Assembly: GCA_947168515.1 (NCBI GenBank)
Contig: CAMVMF010000011.1
Location: 1 to 64,000, forward strand
Reading direction: 5' to 3'
DNA from: an uncultured Bacteroidales bacterium
GTDB lineage: Bacteria; Bacteroidota; Bacteroidia; Bacteroidales; P3
DNA: 64,000 nt
Numbering within the stretch: the stretch's first letter is position 1; each line of letters opens with the position of its first letter. The notes under the pieces are model-generated. The model did not search any database, had not been told where the DNA came from, and was given only the letters and a program-made list of their open reading frames with translations. Below are positions 1 to 9,677 of the stretch, one piece after another. A program made the translations under genes and the position numbers.

Positions 1-68
1 TAATGTTCAATTAGATGGAAATTATATGTAAAGTATATTTGAACAATTACTTAATGAAAAATATTTTG

Positions 69-76
69 TATCTTTG
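69..76 (+). promoter_or_regulatory. candidate Bacteroidota -7 box TATCTTTG upstream of M16 peptidase
   Basis: matches TAnnTTTG consensus 57 bp upstream of ATG; no clear -33 box seen. Confidence 0.4.
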
Positions 77-132
77 TTTTTTGAATTATTTATATATTGT
101 TACGCTAAATTATTCATTAACAATTTAATAAT

Positions 133-3057
133 ATGAAACAAATCCGTCTTATCCTCTGTTTTGTAGCCTTAGCAGTGCTTTCTTGCGGCACCTCTATGGC
201 ACAAAAAACGTACCACTACAAGACCTATCCCAACGACCCGCTGAACGTGCGCGAGTATACGCTGGACAATGGTCTGAAAGTGTTTATGAGCGTCTACAAA
301 GACGCGCCCAAAGTGCAGACCTACATCGCTGTGCGTGCCGGCTCTCGCAACGACCCCCACGAGACCACTGGTCTGGCCCACTATCTGGAGCACATGATGT
401 TCAAAGGCACCCAGAAACTGGGAACCACCGACTGGGAGAAAGAGAAGGTGCTCATCCAAAAGATTGAAGACCTTTTTGAGGCCTACCGTATGTTCGACGA
501 CCCCACAACCCGCGCCGCCATCTATCATAAGATTGACAGCCTGAGCTATGAGGCCTCCAAGATTGCCGTGGCCAACGAGTACGACAAAGCCATGACGGCC
601 ATCGGCTCCACTGGCACCAATGCCTTCACCAGCAATGACTACACCATGTATGTGGAAAACATCCCCAACAACCAGATAGAGACCTGGTGCGAGATTCAGG
701 CCGACCGCTTCCAAAACCTGGTGCTGCGCCTATTCCATACCGAGCTGGAGACCATCTATGAAGAGAAGAACATGAGCCTCACCAAGGACAACCGCAAGGT
801 GAACGACGCCATGTTCGCCGCCCTCTTCCCCCACCACCCCTACGGCAATCAGACCACCCTGGGCAGTCAGGAGCATCTGAAGAACCCCTCCATGCGCAAC
901 ATCCGCAACTTCGTGGCCACCTACTATGTGCCCAACAACATCTGCATCAGCATGGCCGGTGACTTCGATCCCGACGAGGCTATCAAGATTATCGACAAGT
1001 ACTGGGGCAACATGAAGCCCGGCAATGTGCCCGAACTAAAGTTTGAGCGCGAAAAGCCCATCACCAGCGTCATCACCAAGACGGTCTCTGGCCTTGACGC
1101 AGAGAACACCGTGCGCGCCTACCGCCTCGACAGCGGCAACGGCAGCCACGACGCCATGCTGGCCGACCTGCTGGAGAGCGTGCTCAACAACGGCAAGTGC
1201 GGCCTCATCGACCTTAACATCAACCAACAGCAGCGCTGCATGGGTGCCTATGCAGGCACCTATACCCTCAACGACTACGGTGCTTTCATGTTCGGCGGCC
1301 AGCCCATCCAGGGACAAACCTTGGAGCAGGTGCAGGCCCTCTTCGACGAGCAGATTGCACTCGTGAAACAGGGCAAATTCGACGACTGGATGCTCGAAGC
1401 AGCCATCAACAACATGAAACTGGCCATCATGAAACGCGCCGAAAGCAACAACAGCCGCGCCAGCCAGATGGCCTATGCCTTTGTCGAACACCGCTCCTGG
1501 GGCGATGTCTGCAACGAGGTCAACGAACTCTCCAAGATTACCAAAAAGGAAATTGTAGACTTTGCCAACCGTCTGTTCAAGGACAACAACTACGTCATCA
1601 TCAACAAACTGAAAGGCGAACCCGAACCCATCCTGAAAGTATCCAAGCCCCCCATCACCCCCATCGAAGTGGGTCGCGACAAGGAGAGTGCTTTCCTGAA
1701 AGAAATCAAAGCCCGCCAAGTGAAACCCATCGAGCCCGTTTTTGTGGACTTCAGCAAAGACCTGACCAAGTCCAAACTGAAAAACGGCGCCGAAGTGCTC
1801 TATGTTCAGAACACCGAGAACAAGACCTTCAACCTCGTCTACCGTTTCGACTTTGGCTACCGCGCCGGACAAACGGGTAAGACCTTCGACCTTGCCGCCG
1901 ACGTGCTGGAATACCTCGGCACCTCCAAACATACCCCCGAACAGCTGCAGCAGGAATTCTACAAGCTGGCCTGCAACTACAGTGTGAGCGTGGGAACCGA
2001 GAACATCAACGTCAGCATCAGCGGTCTGAGCGAGAACATGACCAAAGCCATGGCCCTGATGGACGAAATACTTTGCGAGGCACAGCCCAACGAGCAGGCT
2101 CTCCAGTTGTTGGTGGCCCGTATCCTCAAAGGCCGTGAGAACGCCAAGCACAACCAGCAGAGCTGCTTCCGCGCCTTGGGCAACTACGGTGTCTATGGCA
2201 GCGACTCGCCTTCCCTCGACCAACTCAGCGAGGCCCAACTGAAAGCCATGACCTGCAACCAGCTCACCGATGCCCTCCACAGCCTCATGAGCTACAAGCA
2301 CCGCGTGCTGTACTACGGCCCCGAAAGTCTCGATAACTTCAAGGCCCTTGCCAACCAGTACACCCACCCCATGAACAAAAAGGCCCCGGCCAACAAGAAG
2401 ATTACCCCCAAGGCCGTCAACGAGAACACCGTTTACTTTGTCGACTACAACGCCAACCAGACCTATATGCGCGAGCACTTCCGCGGCGAGAAATTCAACA
2501 CCAAGAACGAAGCCGTCATGGATGTCTTCAACGAATACTTCGGCGGTTCGATGAACGCCATCGTCTTCCAAGAGATGCGCGAGAAACGCTCCCTTGCCTA
2601 CAGCGCACAGAGCTACTATGCCACTCCTGGCGACAAGGACGGCTACTTCACTAACGCCGCCATCATCGCCACCCAGAACGACAAGCTCATCGATGCCATG
2701 AATGCCTTCAACGAGCTCTTCGACCAGATGCCCGAAGCTCCGGCCAACTTCCAAATGGCCAAGGATGCACAAATCAGTGCCATCCGCACCGCCCGCACCA
2801 CCAAGATGGGCATCATCAACAGCTACCTCTACTACGAGCGCATGGGCTTCAACCCCAAGAAGAACCACGCCAAGATGCTCTTCGAGGCCTACCCCAACGT
2901 CACCATGCAGGATATTGTCAACTTCAACCACAAGTACATCCGTGGCCAGAAGAAGGTCTACATGTGCCTCGGTAAAGAAGCCGACATGGACTTCAACGCC
3001 CTCGCCAAATTCGGCAAGGTGAAGAAGCTGAAACTCGAAGACATCTTCGGATACTAA
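133..3057 (+). CDS. M16 family metallopeptidase (insulinase/pitrilysin-like), secreted
   Basis: 974-aa ORF with signal peptide; HxxEH motif in GLAHYLEHMMFKGT; two-domain M16 layout. Confidence 0.93.
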   Translation: MKQIRLILCFVALAVLSCGTSMAQKTYHYKTYPNDPLNVREYTLDNGLKVFMSVYKDAPKVQTYIAVRAGSRNDPHETTGLAHYLEHMMFKGTQKLGTTDWEKEKVLIQKIEDLFEAYRMFDDPTTRAAIYHKIDSLSYEASKIAVANEYDKAMTAIGSTGTNAFTSNDYTMYVENIPNNQIETWCEIQADRFQNLVLRLFHTELETIYEEKNMSLTKDNRKVNDAMFAALFPHHPYGNQTTLGSQEHLKNPSMRNIRNFVATYYVPNNICISMAGDFDPDEAIKIIDKYWGNMKPGNVPELKFEREKPITSVITKTVSGLDAENTVRAYRLDSGNGSHDAMLADLLESVLNNGKCGLIDLNINQQQRCMGAYAGTYTLNDYGAFMFGGQPIQGQTLEQVQALFDEQIALVKQGKFDDWMLEAAINNMKLAIMKRAESNNSRASQMAYAFVEHRSWGDVCNEVNELSKITKKEIVDFANRLFKDNNYVIINKLKGEPEPILKVSKPPITPIEVGRDKESAFLKEIKARQVKPIEPVFVDFSKDLTKSKLKNGAEVLYVQNTENKTFNLVYRFDFGYRAGQTGKTFDLAADVLEYLGTSKHTPEQLQQEFYKLACNYSVSVGTENINVSISGLSENMTKAMALMDEILCEAQPNEQALQLLVARILKGRENAKHNQQSCFRALGNYGVYGSDSPSLDQLSEAQLKAMTCNQLTDALHSLMSYKHRVLYYGPESLDNFKALANQYTHPMNKKAPANKKITPKAVNENTVYFVDYNANQTYMREHFRGEKFNTKNEAVMDVFNEYFGGSMNAIVFQEMREKRSLAYSAQSYYATPGDKDGYFTNAAIIATQNDKLIDAMNAFNELFDQMPEAPANFQMAKDAQISAIRTARTTKMGIINSYLYYERMGFNPKKNHAKMLFEAYPNVTMQDIVNFNHKYIRGQKKVYMCLGKEADMDFNALAKFGKVKKLKLEDIFGY

Positions 3058-3060
3058 ACT

Positions 3061-3147
3061 AATTGAGATTTGAGAATTGAGAATTGAGAAATATCCTGAT
3101 ACGGCCACTTTTTCTCAATTCTCAATTCTCTAATCTTAATTCTCTAT
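3061..3147. repeat. inverted pair of AATTGAG-type heptamer repeats, possible terminator or stem-loop
   Basis: gagaattgagaattgagaa ... ttctcaattctcaattctc arms between the M16 and DUF3667 genes. Confidence 0.6.
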
Positions 3148-3150
3148 ACT

Positions 3151-4059
3151 ATGAATATCAAGCGTCACATCAACCGATTCCGTGCTTGGCAGCGCAAACC
3201 CATCCAGTTCTCCAACCAAGGACTGGAAGAGCATTGTTGCGCCAACTGCGGACATACATATTCGGGCAACTACTGCCCCGTGTGCGGACAGAAGGCGGGT
3301 GACAAACGTATCACATGGCGGTTGGTAGGACAGAACTTTTTAAAGGCATGGGGCATCGATTCACGCTCGTTGCCGAGTACGTTGCTGCAACTGATACTGC
3401 GCCCCGGATACCTTATCGGAGACTACCTCGCCGGACACCGCCGAGTAAGCTACCCGCCCGTGAACACGCTCTTTGTGGTTACGGTAGTCTACCTTATCAT
3501 CACGCAAATGTTCGGTATCACCCGCATGGAACACTTTTCCTATTCCGACGTGCGTGCGAAATATGCCTTCTTTGTCGATGCCATCAACTGGATGATTGAC
3601 AATCCCGCATGGGGCATGATGTGCGTCACACTGATGTTTGTCATACCCACATGGTTCTTTTTCCGTTTTGCCCCACAGCATCCATACCATACCTTCGCCG
3701 AAGGCATCATCATCCAGATATACATGGCTACGATAGTCCTTATTGCCACCTTTATCTCATATATAACCGACCCATACATACTTCCAGCACTAATCATTGT
3801 GTACTACTATTTCACCTACCGGCAGTTGTTTGGCTATCGTTTTTGGGGTACCCTGTGGCGTTTATTGATAAGCATTGTGGTTGCCTTTTGGGAGATTGTA
3901 TTATCTATAGTTATTGTAGGGTTTACCTCATCGACAGGAATGATAACAGGCCTTTTCCGTACACTGATAATAATAGTCGCCCTTTTGGCTGTGGGCTATT
4001 ATATTAGCCGACGGACTGCCAAGAACCGGCTAGCCACCGATGATAATAAAATAGGGTGA
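3151..4059 (+). CDS. DUF3667 domain-containing membrane protein
   Basis: 302 aa; N-terminal zinc ribbon CANCGHTYSGNYCPVCGQKAG followed by several hydrophobic helices. Confidence 0.8.
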   Translation: MNIKRHINRFRAWQRKPIQFSNQGLEEHCCANCGHTYSGNYCPVCGQKAGDKRITWRLVGQNFLKAWGIDSRSLPSTLLQLILRPGYLIGDYLAGHRRVSYPPVNTLFVVTVVYLIITQMFGITRMEHFSYSDVRAKYAFFVDAINWMIDNPAWGMMCVTLMFVIPTWFFFRFAPQHPYHTFAEGIIIQIYMATIVLIATFISYITDPYILPALIIVYYYFTYRQLFGYRFWGTLWRLLISIVVAFWEIVLSIVIVGFTSSTGMITGLFRTLIIIVALLAVGYYISRRTAKNRLATDDNKIG

Positions 4060-6449
4060 AGCGAGTAATACTGGTCATAACATTGTTGCTGTCGTCTGTG
4101 TGCCACGCACAGACCGACACAGCCTTCTGGTTTGCACCCCCAGACCTGTCCAATTTTGCCTACACCAACTACGGGGAAACCCCTGTCCGCTTAGTCTTTC
4201 ACTCTTACGGACAGCCCGCCACCGTCACTGTGGAGCAACCCGCCAACCCCTACTTCCCCACCACGCGCATCATGCTGCATCCCTATGATGTCGACACCCT
4301 AGGGCTGTCGTCATGGGTCGATAGTATTGAGACCAAACCCGTCAACACCGTCCTGAACCGGGGTTTCTATATCCATTCCACCGCACCTATCACCTGCTAT
4401 TACCAATGCACCTCTGCCAATCGCGAGACCTACACACTGAAAGGGCGGAATGCACTCGGCACCGACTTTCAAGTGCTGATTCCCAAATGGCATGTGGAAT
4501 GGGGTATTCCTCACGAAGGCGAAAGTTTCGAAATGATTGCCACCGAGGACAGCACGCATATCTGGATAATGCCGCCCCCGCACTTGGGTGGCGGCACCGT
4601 CGTATTCGAAGGGGGCTTCACAACTACCGACACGGTCTCTATCACCTTGAATCGGGGGCAGAGCTACTCTATGCGGGCAAATAGGGCCTGTACCGACTTA
4701 ATGAAAACCATTATCCACTCCTCCAAGCCCATAGCAGTCAACACCACCCACTCACAACCCTCCACTGCTCCCTACCGATACCTGAACGTGGGTGACCAGA
4801 TTCTCCCTACCTCCTTTTGGGGGACACGCTACGTGCCATTTTTGGAATTCCCTACGGGCATTGGTTATAGCTATGGAGCCTTGGACTATATAGACACCGG
4901 CATCTACCATTATACTGTCTCGGGCATAAGAACCGACAGTATCAATGGCGGCTCAGTTTGGTCGAAATGGTGGTACGCATTGCTCCGCCCCTCGGCCAGC
5001 CTCATGTCGTGCGACACTGCCCTTTTTCTTGAGTTTGACCGTCCCGTTGGCCTGATACAGGAGTCGAACAAGCCCGCATGCGGAGTGGGTTGCACCGTGC
5101 TGCCCGACGTTGAGCACTCCGGATCTCATCAAATATCCTATCTGCGCACCGACAGTTTGTCCATTAAAATACAGATGGTGGTGAACAGCCGGGCCGTAAA
5201 CCATATACTTTTTAATTGGAACCCCACAGTGCTCACAGCCGCCGACTTCCAACCACTTGTGGGCTATCCCTCCCTATCGTGGTGCAGCAAAGAGGTGGGG
5301 CAATACCTCTCGACCGGAGGTGTGATGCACATACAGTGCGACAGCAGCCTGTTCATATTAGGCGTGATAGAATACGACACCAATACGGGTGCTTCATATA
5401 CCATCCTGACCGACTATGCCACACCCGCTACAGTTCGATTCAACATGAATGATACCTTCTGCCAGGGCGACAGCATACACTTCTTGTTTACCTCACACAA
5501 TGTTGCCTACACCCGACTGCAAAGCCCCGACGGAGCCATGCACGACATGCCCTATTCCATCCCCAACGCCGACACCTCCATGAGCGGACGGTATTGGCTC
5601 TATGGATACGACACCTTAGGCACCGTCCCCATAGCCATGGACTACATTGACATCACCATCAACCCGCGTCACACCGCCGAACTGCACGACACCATCCTTC
5701 CGGAACAACTGCCATGGAGCCGCTTTGGCCTAATATTTTATGCCGAGACCGACACGGCAATATACCGGCCCGACCCCACGTCAATGTGCGACAGTCTGAT
5801 AAACTACCACCTGCACATCTATGACACCATCTTCGACACCGTCCTTTACTACACCTGCGAAAGCGACCTGCCTGTACAATACGGCGACTCCCTGTTCTAT
5901 CATGAAGGATCGAGCACTTTCCACTTCTACGGCAGCCACGGCGAGGACAGCCTTGTCACCTTCATCCTCCATATCATCCCCACCAGCGACACCACCATCC
6001 GCGACAGCATTACCGAAGAGCAGCTGCCATGGTTTGCCTTCGACAGCGTGTTCAACGACACTGTCTCCGACTACATCTACCATACCTTTAACGAAGCCGG
6101 CTGCGACAGCATCATCCATTACAACCTCTTCATATTCTGGAATGGTGACCACTGCGACACCACCCTCTCCTATCCCAACGTAGTAACACCCAATGGCGAC
6201 GGCACCAACGATCGCTTCGTCATCATGGGCCTGTTGGAAAACAACTGCTTCAAATACAACGAGCTCTACATCTATGACCGCTCCGGCCGACGTGTCTACC
6301 ATAAAGTCAACATCGCCAACGAGAGCGACTGGTGGGACCCAGCCGCACAGCGCATCCCCGCCGGCACCTACTTCTACTATTTCAAGGCCCACGGCGTTAA
6401 TATCTGGACCCAACACCGTGGTGTTATCGAAGTATTACGAAACAAATAG
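4056..6449 (+). CDS. Secreted IgGFc-binding-like protein with gliding-motility/T9SS type B C-terminal domain (paralog 1)
   Basis: 797 aa; signal peptide; ALGTDF...MIATEDST motif of the IgGFc-binding N-terminal family; C-term VTPNGDGTNDRFVI...YDRSGRRVY; GTG start overlaps upstream TGA. Confidence 0.8.
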   Translation: MKRVILVITLLLSSVCHAQTDTAFWFAPPDLSNFAYTNYGETPVRLVFHSYGQPATVTVEQPANPYFPTTRIMLHPYDVDTLGLSSWVDSIETKPVNTVLNRGFYIHSTAPITCYYQCTSANRETYTLKGRNALGTDFQVLIPKWHVEWGIPHEGESFEMIATEDSTHIWIMPPPHLGGGTVVFEGGFTTTDTVSITLNRGQSYSMRANRACTDLMKTIIHSSKPIAVNTTHSQPSTAPYRYLNVGDQILPTSFWGTRYVPFLEFPTGIGYSYGALDYIDTGIYHYTVSGIRTDSINGGSVWSKWWYALLRPSASLMSCDTALFLEFDRPVGLIQESNKPACGVGCTVLPDVEHSGSHQISYLRTDSLSIKIQMVVNSRAVNHILFNWNPTVLTAADFQPLVGYPSLSWCSKEVGQYLSTGGVMHIQCDSSLFILGVIEYDTNTGASYTILTDYATPATVRFNMNDTFCQGDSIHFLFTSHNVAYTRLQSPDGAMHDMPYSIPNADTSMSGRYWLYGYDTLGTVPIAMDYIDITINPRHTAELHDTILPEQLPWSRFGLIFYAETDTAIYRPDPTSMCDSLINYHLHIYDTIFDTVLYYTCESDLPVQYGDSLFYHEGSSTFHFYGSHGEDSLVTFILHIIPTSDTTIRDSITEEQLPWFAFDSVFNDTVSDYIYHTFNEAGCDSIIHYNLFIFWNGDHCDTTLSYPNVVTPNGDGTNDRFVIMGLLENNCFKYNELYIYDRSGRRVYHKVNIANESDWWDPAAQRIPAGTYFYYFKAHGVNIWTQHRGVIEVLRNK

Positions 6450-6464
6450 TCAAAAAGCCCCCCG

Positions 6465-9122
6465 TTGAAACGCCTCCTGTTCATCCTCTTATTCCTATAT
6501 GTATGCGGCTGCTCGGCACAGACCGACACTGCCTTCTGGTTTACCGCGCCACATGAGTTCAGGAACTCACACTCGTCATACCTGCATATCTTCACCACCG
6601 ACCAGCCAGCAATAGTAACCATTAGCATGCCTGCTGCTTCACCTCTGACATATCCCCCTATCATTGACACCATCGAAGCCAATAGCTTTTCCAGGCATCA
6701 CCTACCATTGGTATGGGTGGGACGCAACATTGGGACAATACCCAATATAATCAACAACTTAGGAATCCTTATTACATCCACAACCCCTGTTTCATGCTAT
6801 CTGGACTACTCCCACATGACTAGTGACATCACTGCTTTGAAGGGAAGCCATGCCCTAGGCACCGACTTTGTGGTTCCTATGCAAAACATAATAGGCTGCC
6901 AGCCCAATGGGTACGACAGGGGCCACATACAGGTCGTAGCCACAGAGGATAGCACGGTGGTCCAAATGACACCACCACCTGGGCGGGCATTTAATGAGCT
7001 AAATATAGACGAGACGGTATCAGTCACTCTAAACAGGGGGCAGAGTTATGGCAGAGAATGTGCCGGTCTTACAGCCCATGACCGATTAGGAGGCACTACC
7101 ATCCATGCCTCGCGACCTATTGCGGTCAGCTTCAACGACTACGACCTGGCGCTCTACAGTCCTACCAATCCTTCCCCTTATGGAGCCTATAATGTGTTGG
7201 GCGACCAAATTCTACCTACCGACAAAACAGGCACACGATATGTAGCGATACGCTCACAAAATGCCGACTCTGACTATTATGAGCAAGTATGGATCTTCCC
7301 CAACCACCCCGACGACACGGTGGAAGTATACTTCAACGGCACCTTCAAGGACATCGTTCACCAACAGCATAATGGCCCATTCCTACTAGAAGACACCGCC
7401 ACACTAATCACCCTCAACAAGGCTGCCGTAGTACTCCAAATGACGTCTATGGCATCCCGTAGCAGCGGGGTAGGAACCACCATGTTGCCACCCATCGACT
7501 GCACAGGGACCCACAAAGCCTCCTATGTGCGCTATTCTTGGAACACTATGCTGCATATCCTGACCAAAAGAGCTTTCGTGTCTGACTTTCTGTTGGATGG
7601 GGACTCCACCTTTATAACAGCCAGCGACTTCCACACCCTTTCGGCCGACACCTCGCTGGCGTGGTGTTGCAAAGAGATTGTAACCCCCATAACCAATCCT
7701 TTCCATACAATTGACAGCCTGATAACCCTTGAAAATCGGTCCGGAACGTTCCATTTAGGTGTCCTTGAGCATAGAGGAGGTGCTCAAAACAATGCTGACT
7801 ACATCTACGATTGTGTGTTTGGCTATTTCTACGACTACAACCAACCATCACAAATCCGCCTCACGCTCGACACCGCCTATTGCAAAGGCGACAGCATCCT
7901 CTTCGCCTACGATGCCCCCCATATCGACGGTTTAGAACTTAGGGGTCCCAACGGCCTGCACCTGACTCAACCCCCCTTCGTACTCTACAATGTCGACAGC
8001 AACGCCACTGGGCGATACTATCTAGAAGGTGTTGACACCACCAGTTGCCACCAGTTGCGCACCGACTCGATAGACATAGTGGTGAGAGGTGGACACCTCA
8101 GTTTACTGACAGACACAACCTTCTGTACTGGAGACAGCATTTGTATCAATTATTCGGCTTCTGCCGATGTGGTAGACATTAGGCTGCATTGTCCTAACGG
8201 ACAAGTGATAGAGTCGCTCCCCTTAGTCCTCACCGAGGCAGACACCTCTATGAGCGGCCTCTATTGGATAGAGGGGAGGGATACGGGCCGTTGCCAGAGG
8301 GCTGTGGCCGACAGTTGCTATATACGAATAGTCAACAACCCCTATGCACAAGTATATGACACTATTGCCGAAAATCAACTACCATACACTCGCTACGAAA
8401 CCACCTTCGATGGGGATACCGATATTGTTTTGGTGGTGCCCAGTTCCTCATCGGTATGCGACAGCATTATAGACTACCATCTGAAAGTGTTTTACAATAC
8501 AGAAGACACTGTGCACTACTATACCTGCGAAAGCAATCTGCCAGTGCAATATGAGGGTGAGTGGTTTGATACGGAACAACAGCAAGGCCTATTCCACTTC
8601 ACGGGCAGCCATGGACAGGACAGCACCGTCACCTTCATTTTGCACGTCATACCCAACAGCGACACAACCATCTACGACACCATCCTAGACTCCCAGCTTC
8701 CATGGACCTTTAACGACATTGTTTTCGACGACTCGGTAGCCAACTACACCATCACCCTCACCAACGAGCAGGGTTGTGACAGCCTCATCCTTTACAACCT
8801 GCACGTATTCTGGAACGGCGACCGCTGCGACACCAACCTATCCTTCCCCAACCTCGTCACCCCTAACGGCGACGGCACCAACGACCGCTTCGTCATCACA
8901 GGACTACTGGAAAACAACTGCTTCAAATACAACGAGCTCTCCATCTACGACCGCACCGGCCGCCGTGTCTACCACAAAGTCAACATCGCCAACGACGACG
9001 ACTGGTGGGACCCCGCAGCACAACGCCTCACCGCCGGCACCTACTTCTACTACTTCAAAGCCCACGGCATCACCATCCACACCCAACACACCGGAGTCAT
9101 CGAGGTGCTGACCGATAAATAA
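6465..9122 (+). CDS. Secreted IgGFc-binding-like protein with T9SS type B C-terminal domain (paralog 2)
   Basis: 885 aa; same architecture; predicted TTG start. Confidence 0.78.
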   Translation: MKRLLFILLFLYVCGCSAQTDTAFWFTAPHEFRNSHSSYLHIFTTDQPAIVTISMPAASPLTYPPIIDTIEANSFSRHHLPLVWVGRNIGTIPNIINNLGILITSTTPVSCYLDYSHMTSDITALKGSHALGTDFVVPMQNIIGCQPNGYDRGHIQVVATEDSTVVQMTPPPGRAFNELNIDETVSVTLNRGQSYGRECAGLTAHDRLGGTTIHASRPIAVSFNDYDLALYSPTNPSPYGAYNVLGDQILPTDKTGTRYVAIRSQNADSDYYEQVWIFPNHPDDTVEVYFNGTFKDIVHQQHNGPFLLEDTATLITLNKAAVVLQMTSMASRSSGVGTTMLPPIDCTGTHKASYVRYSWNTMLHILTKRAFVSDFLLDGDSTFITASDFHTLSADTSLAWCCKEIVTPITNPFHTIDSLITLENRSGTFHLGVLEHRGGAQNNADYIYDCVFGYFYDYNQPSQIRLTLDTAYCKGDSILFAYDAPHIDGLELRGPNGLHLTQPPFVLYNVDSNATGRYYLEGVDTTSCHQLRTDSIDIVVRGGHLSLLTDTTFCTGDSICINYSASADVVDIRLHCPNGQVIESLPLVLTEADTSMSGLYWIEGRDTGRCQRAVADSCYIRIVNNPYAQVYDTIAENQLPYTRYETTFDGDTDIVLVVPSSSSVCDSIIDYHLKVFYNTEDTVHYYTCESNLPVQYEGEWFDTEQQQGLFHFTGSHGQDSTVTFILHVIPNSDTTIYDTILDSQLPWTFNDIVFDDSVANYTITLTNEQGCDSLILYNLHVFWNGDRCDTNLSFPNLVTPNGDGTNDRFVITGLLENNCFKYNELSIYDRTGRRVYHKVNIANDDDWWDPAAQRLTAGTYFYYFKAHGITIHTQHTGVIEVLTDK

Positions 9123-9135
9123 AAGTAAAAGGTAA

Positions 9136-9307
9136 GGCTCTAGTTTAATATAAGACTGATTTTTTACAGCCTCGAAGAGGCTGAATCTCAGTAACACCGT
9201 ACAAGCGTAGCGCAGTGCGGTGACGGAATAAACTCACTCCTAGCGTCCCGAAGGGACGCGACATTGAGACCGTTTGGCAAAAATCAGTCATATGTTGTAC
9301 TAGAGCG
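9136..9307 (+). mobile_element. MITE-like element copy A (172 bp)
   Basis: GGCTCTAGTTTAATATAAGACTGATTTTT ... AAAAATCAGTCATATGTTGTACTAGAGCG imperfect TIRs; 8-bp TSD AAAGGTAA at 9128-9135 and 9308-9315. Confidence 0.8.
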
Positions 9308-9619
9308 AAAGGTAAAAACTAAAAACTAAAAGGGTGGACGGGGCCGTTGAGAATGGAGAATGTAGAATTGAGAATTGAGATTTTTTTAAAGGTAAAAACT
9401 AAAAACTAAAAAGGTGGACGGGGCCGTTGAGAATTGAGAATTGAGATTTTTTTAAAGGTAAAAACTAAAAACTAAAAGAGTGGACGGGGCCGTTGAGAAT
9501 GGAGAATTGAGAATTGAGAATGGAGAATTGAGAATTTTTTAAAGGTAAAAACTAAAAACTAAAAAGGTGGACGGGGCCGTTGAGAATGGAGAATTGAGAA
9601 TTGAGAATTGCAATCCCAT
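9308..9619. repeat. Tandem array of ~66-87 bp units (aaaggtaaaaactaaaaactaaaa...gtggacggggccgttgagaat[t/g]gaga...)
   Basis: four unit starts at 9308, 9388, 9454, 9541; unit length varies with number of AATTGAG/AATGGAG sub-repeats. Confidence 0.85.
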
Positions 9620-9677
9620 GCAATAATTTTCTTCTCCGCACGTTATATCTAGAACACTTAATATACGTAATGGATAA

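Noticed and set aside
1036-3108. 690-aa minus-strand ORF opposite the M16 peptidase
   Set aside because: Shadow ORF, V/G/H-rich without recognisable domains; the + strand encodes a clear M16 protein over the same span
9308-9619. Possible CRISPR array
   Set aside because: Units are fully repetitive with variable AATTGAG runs and no unique spacers; no cas genes nearby
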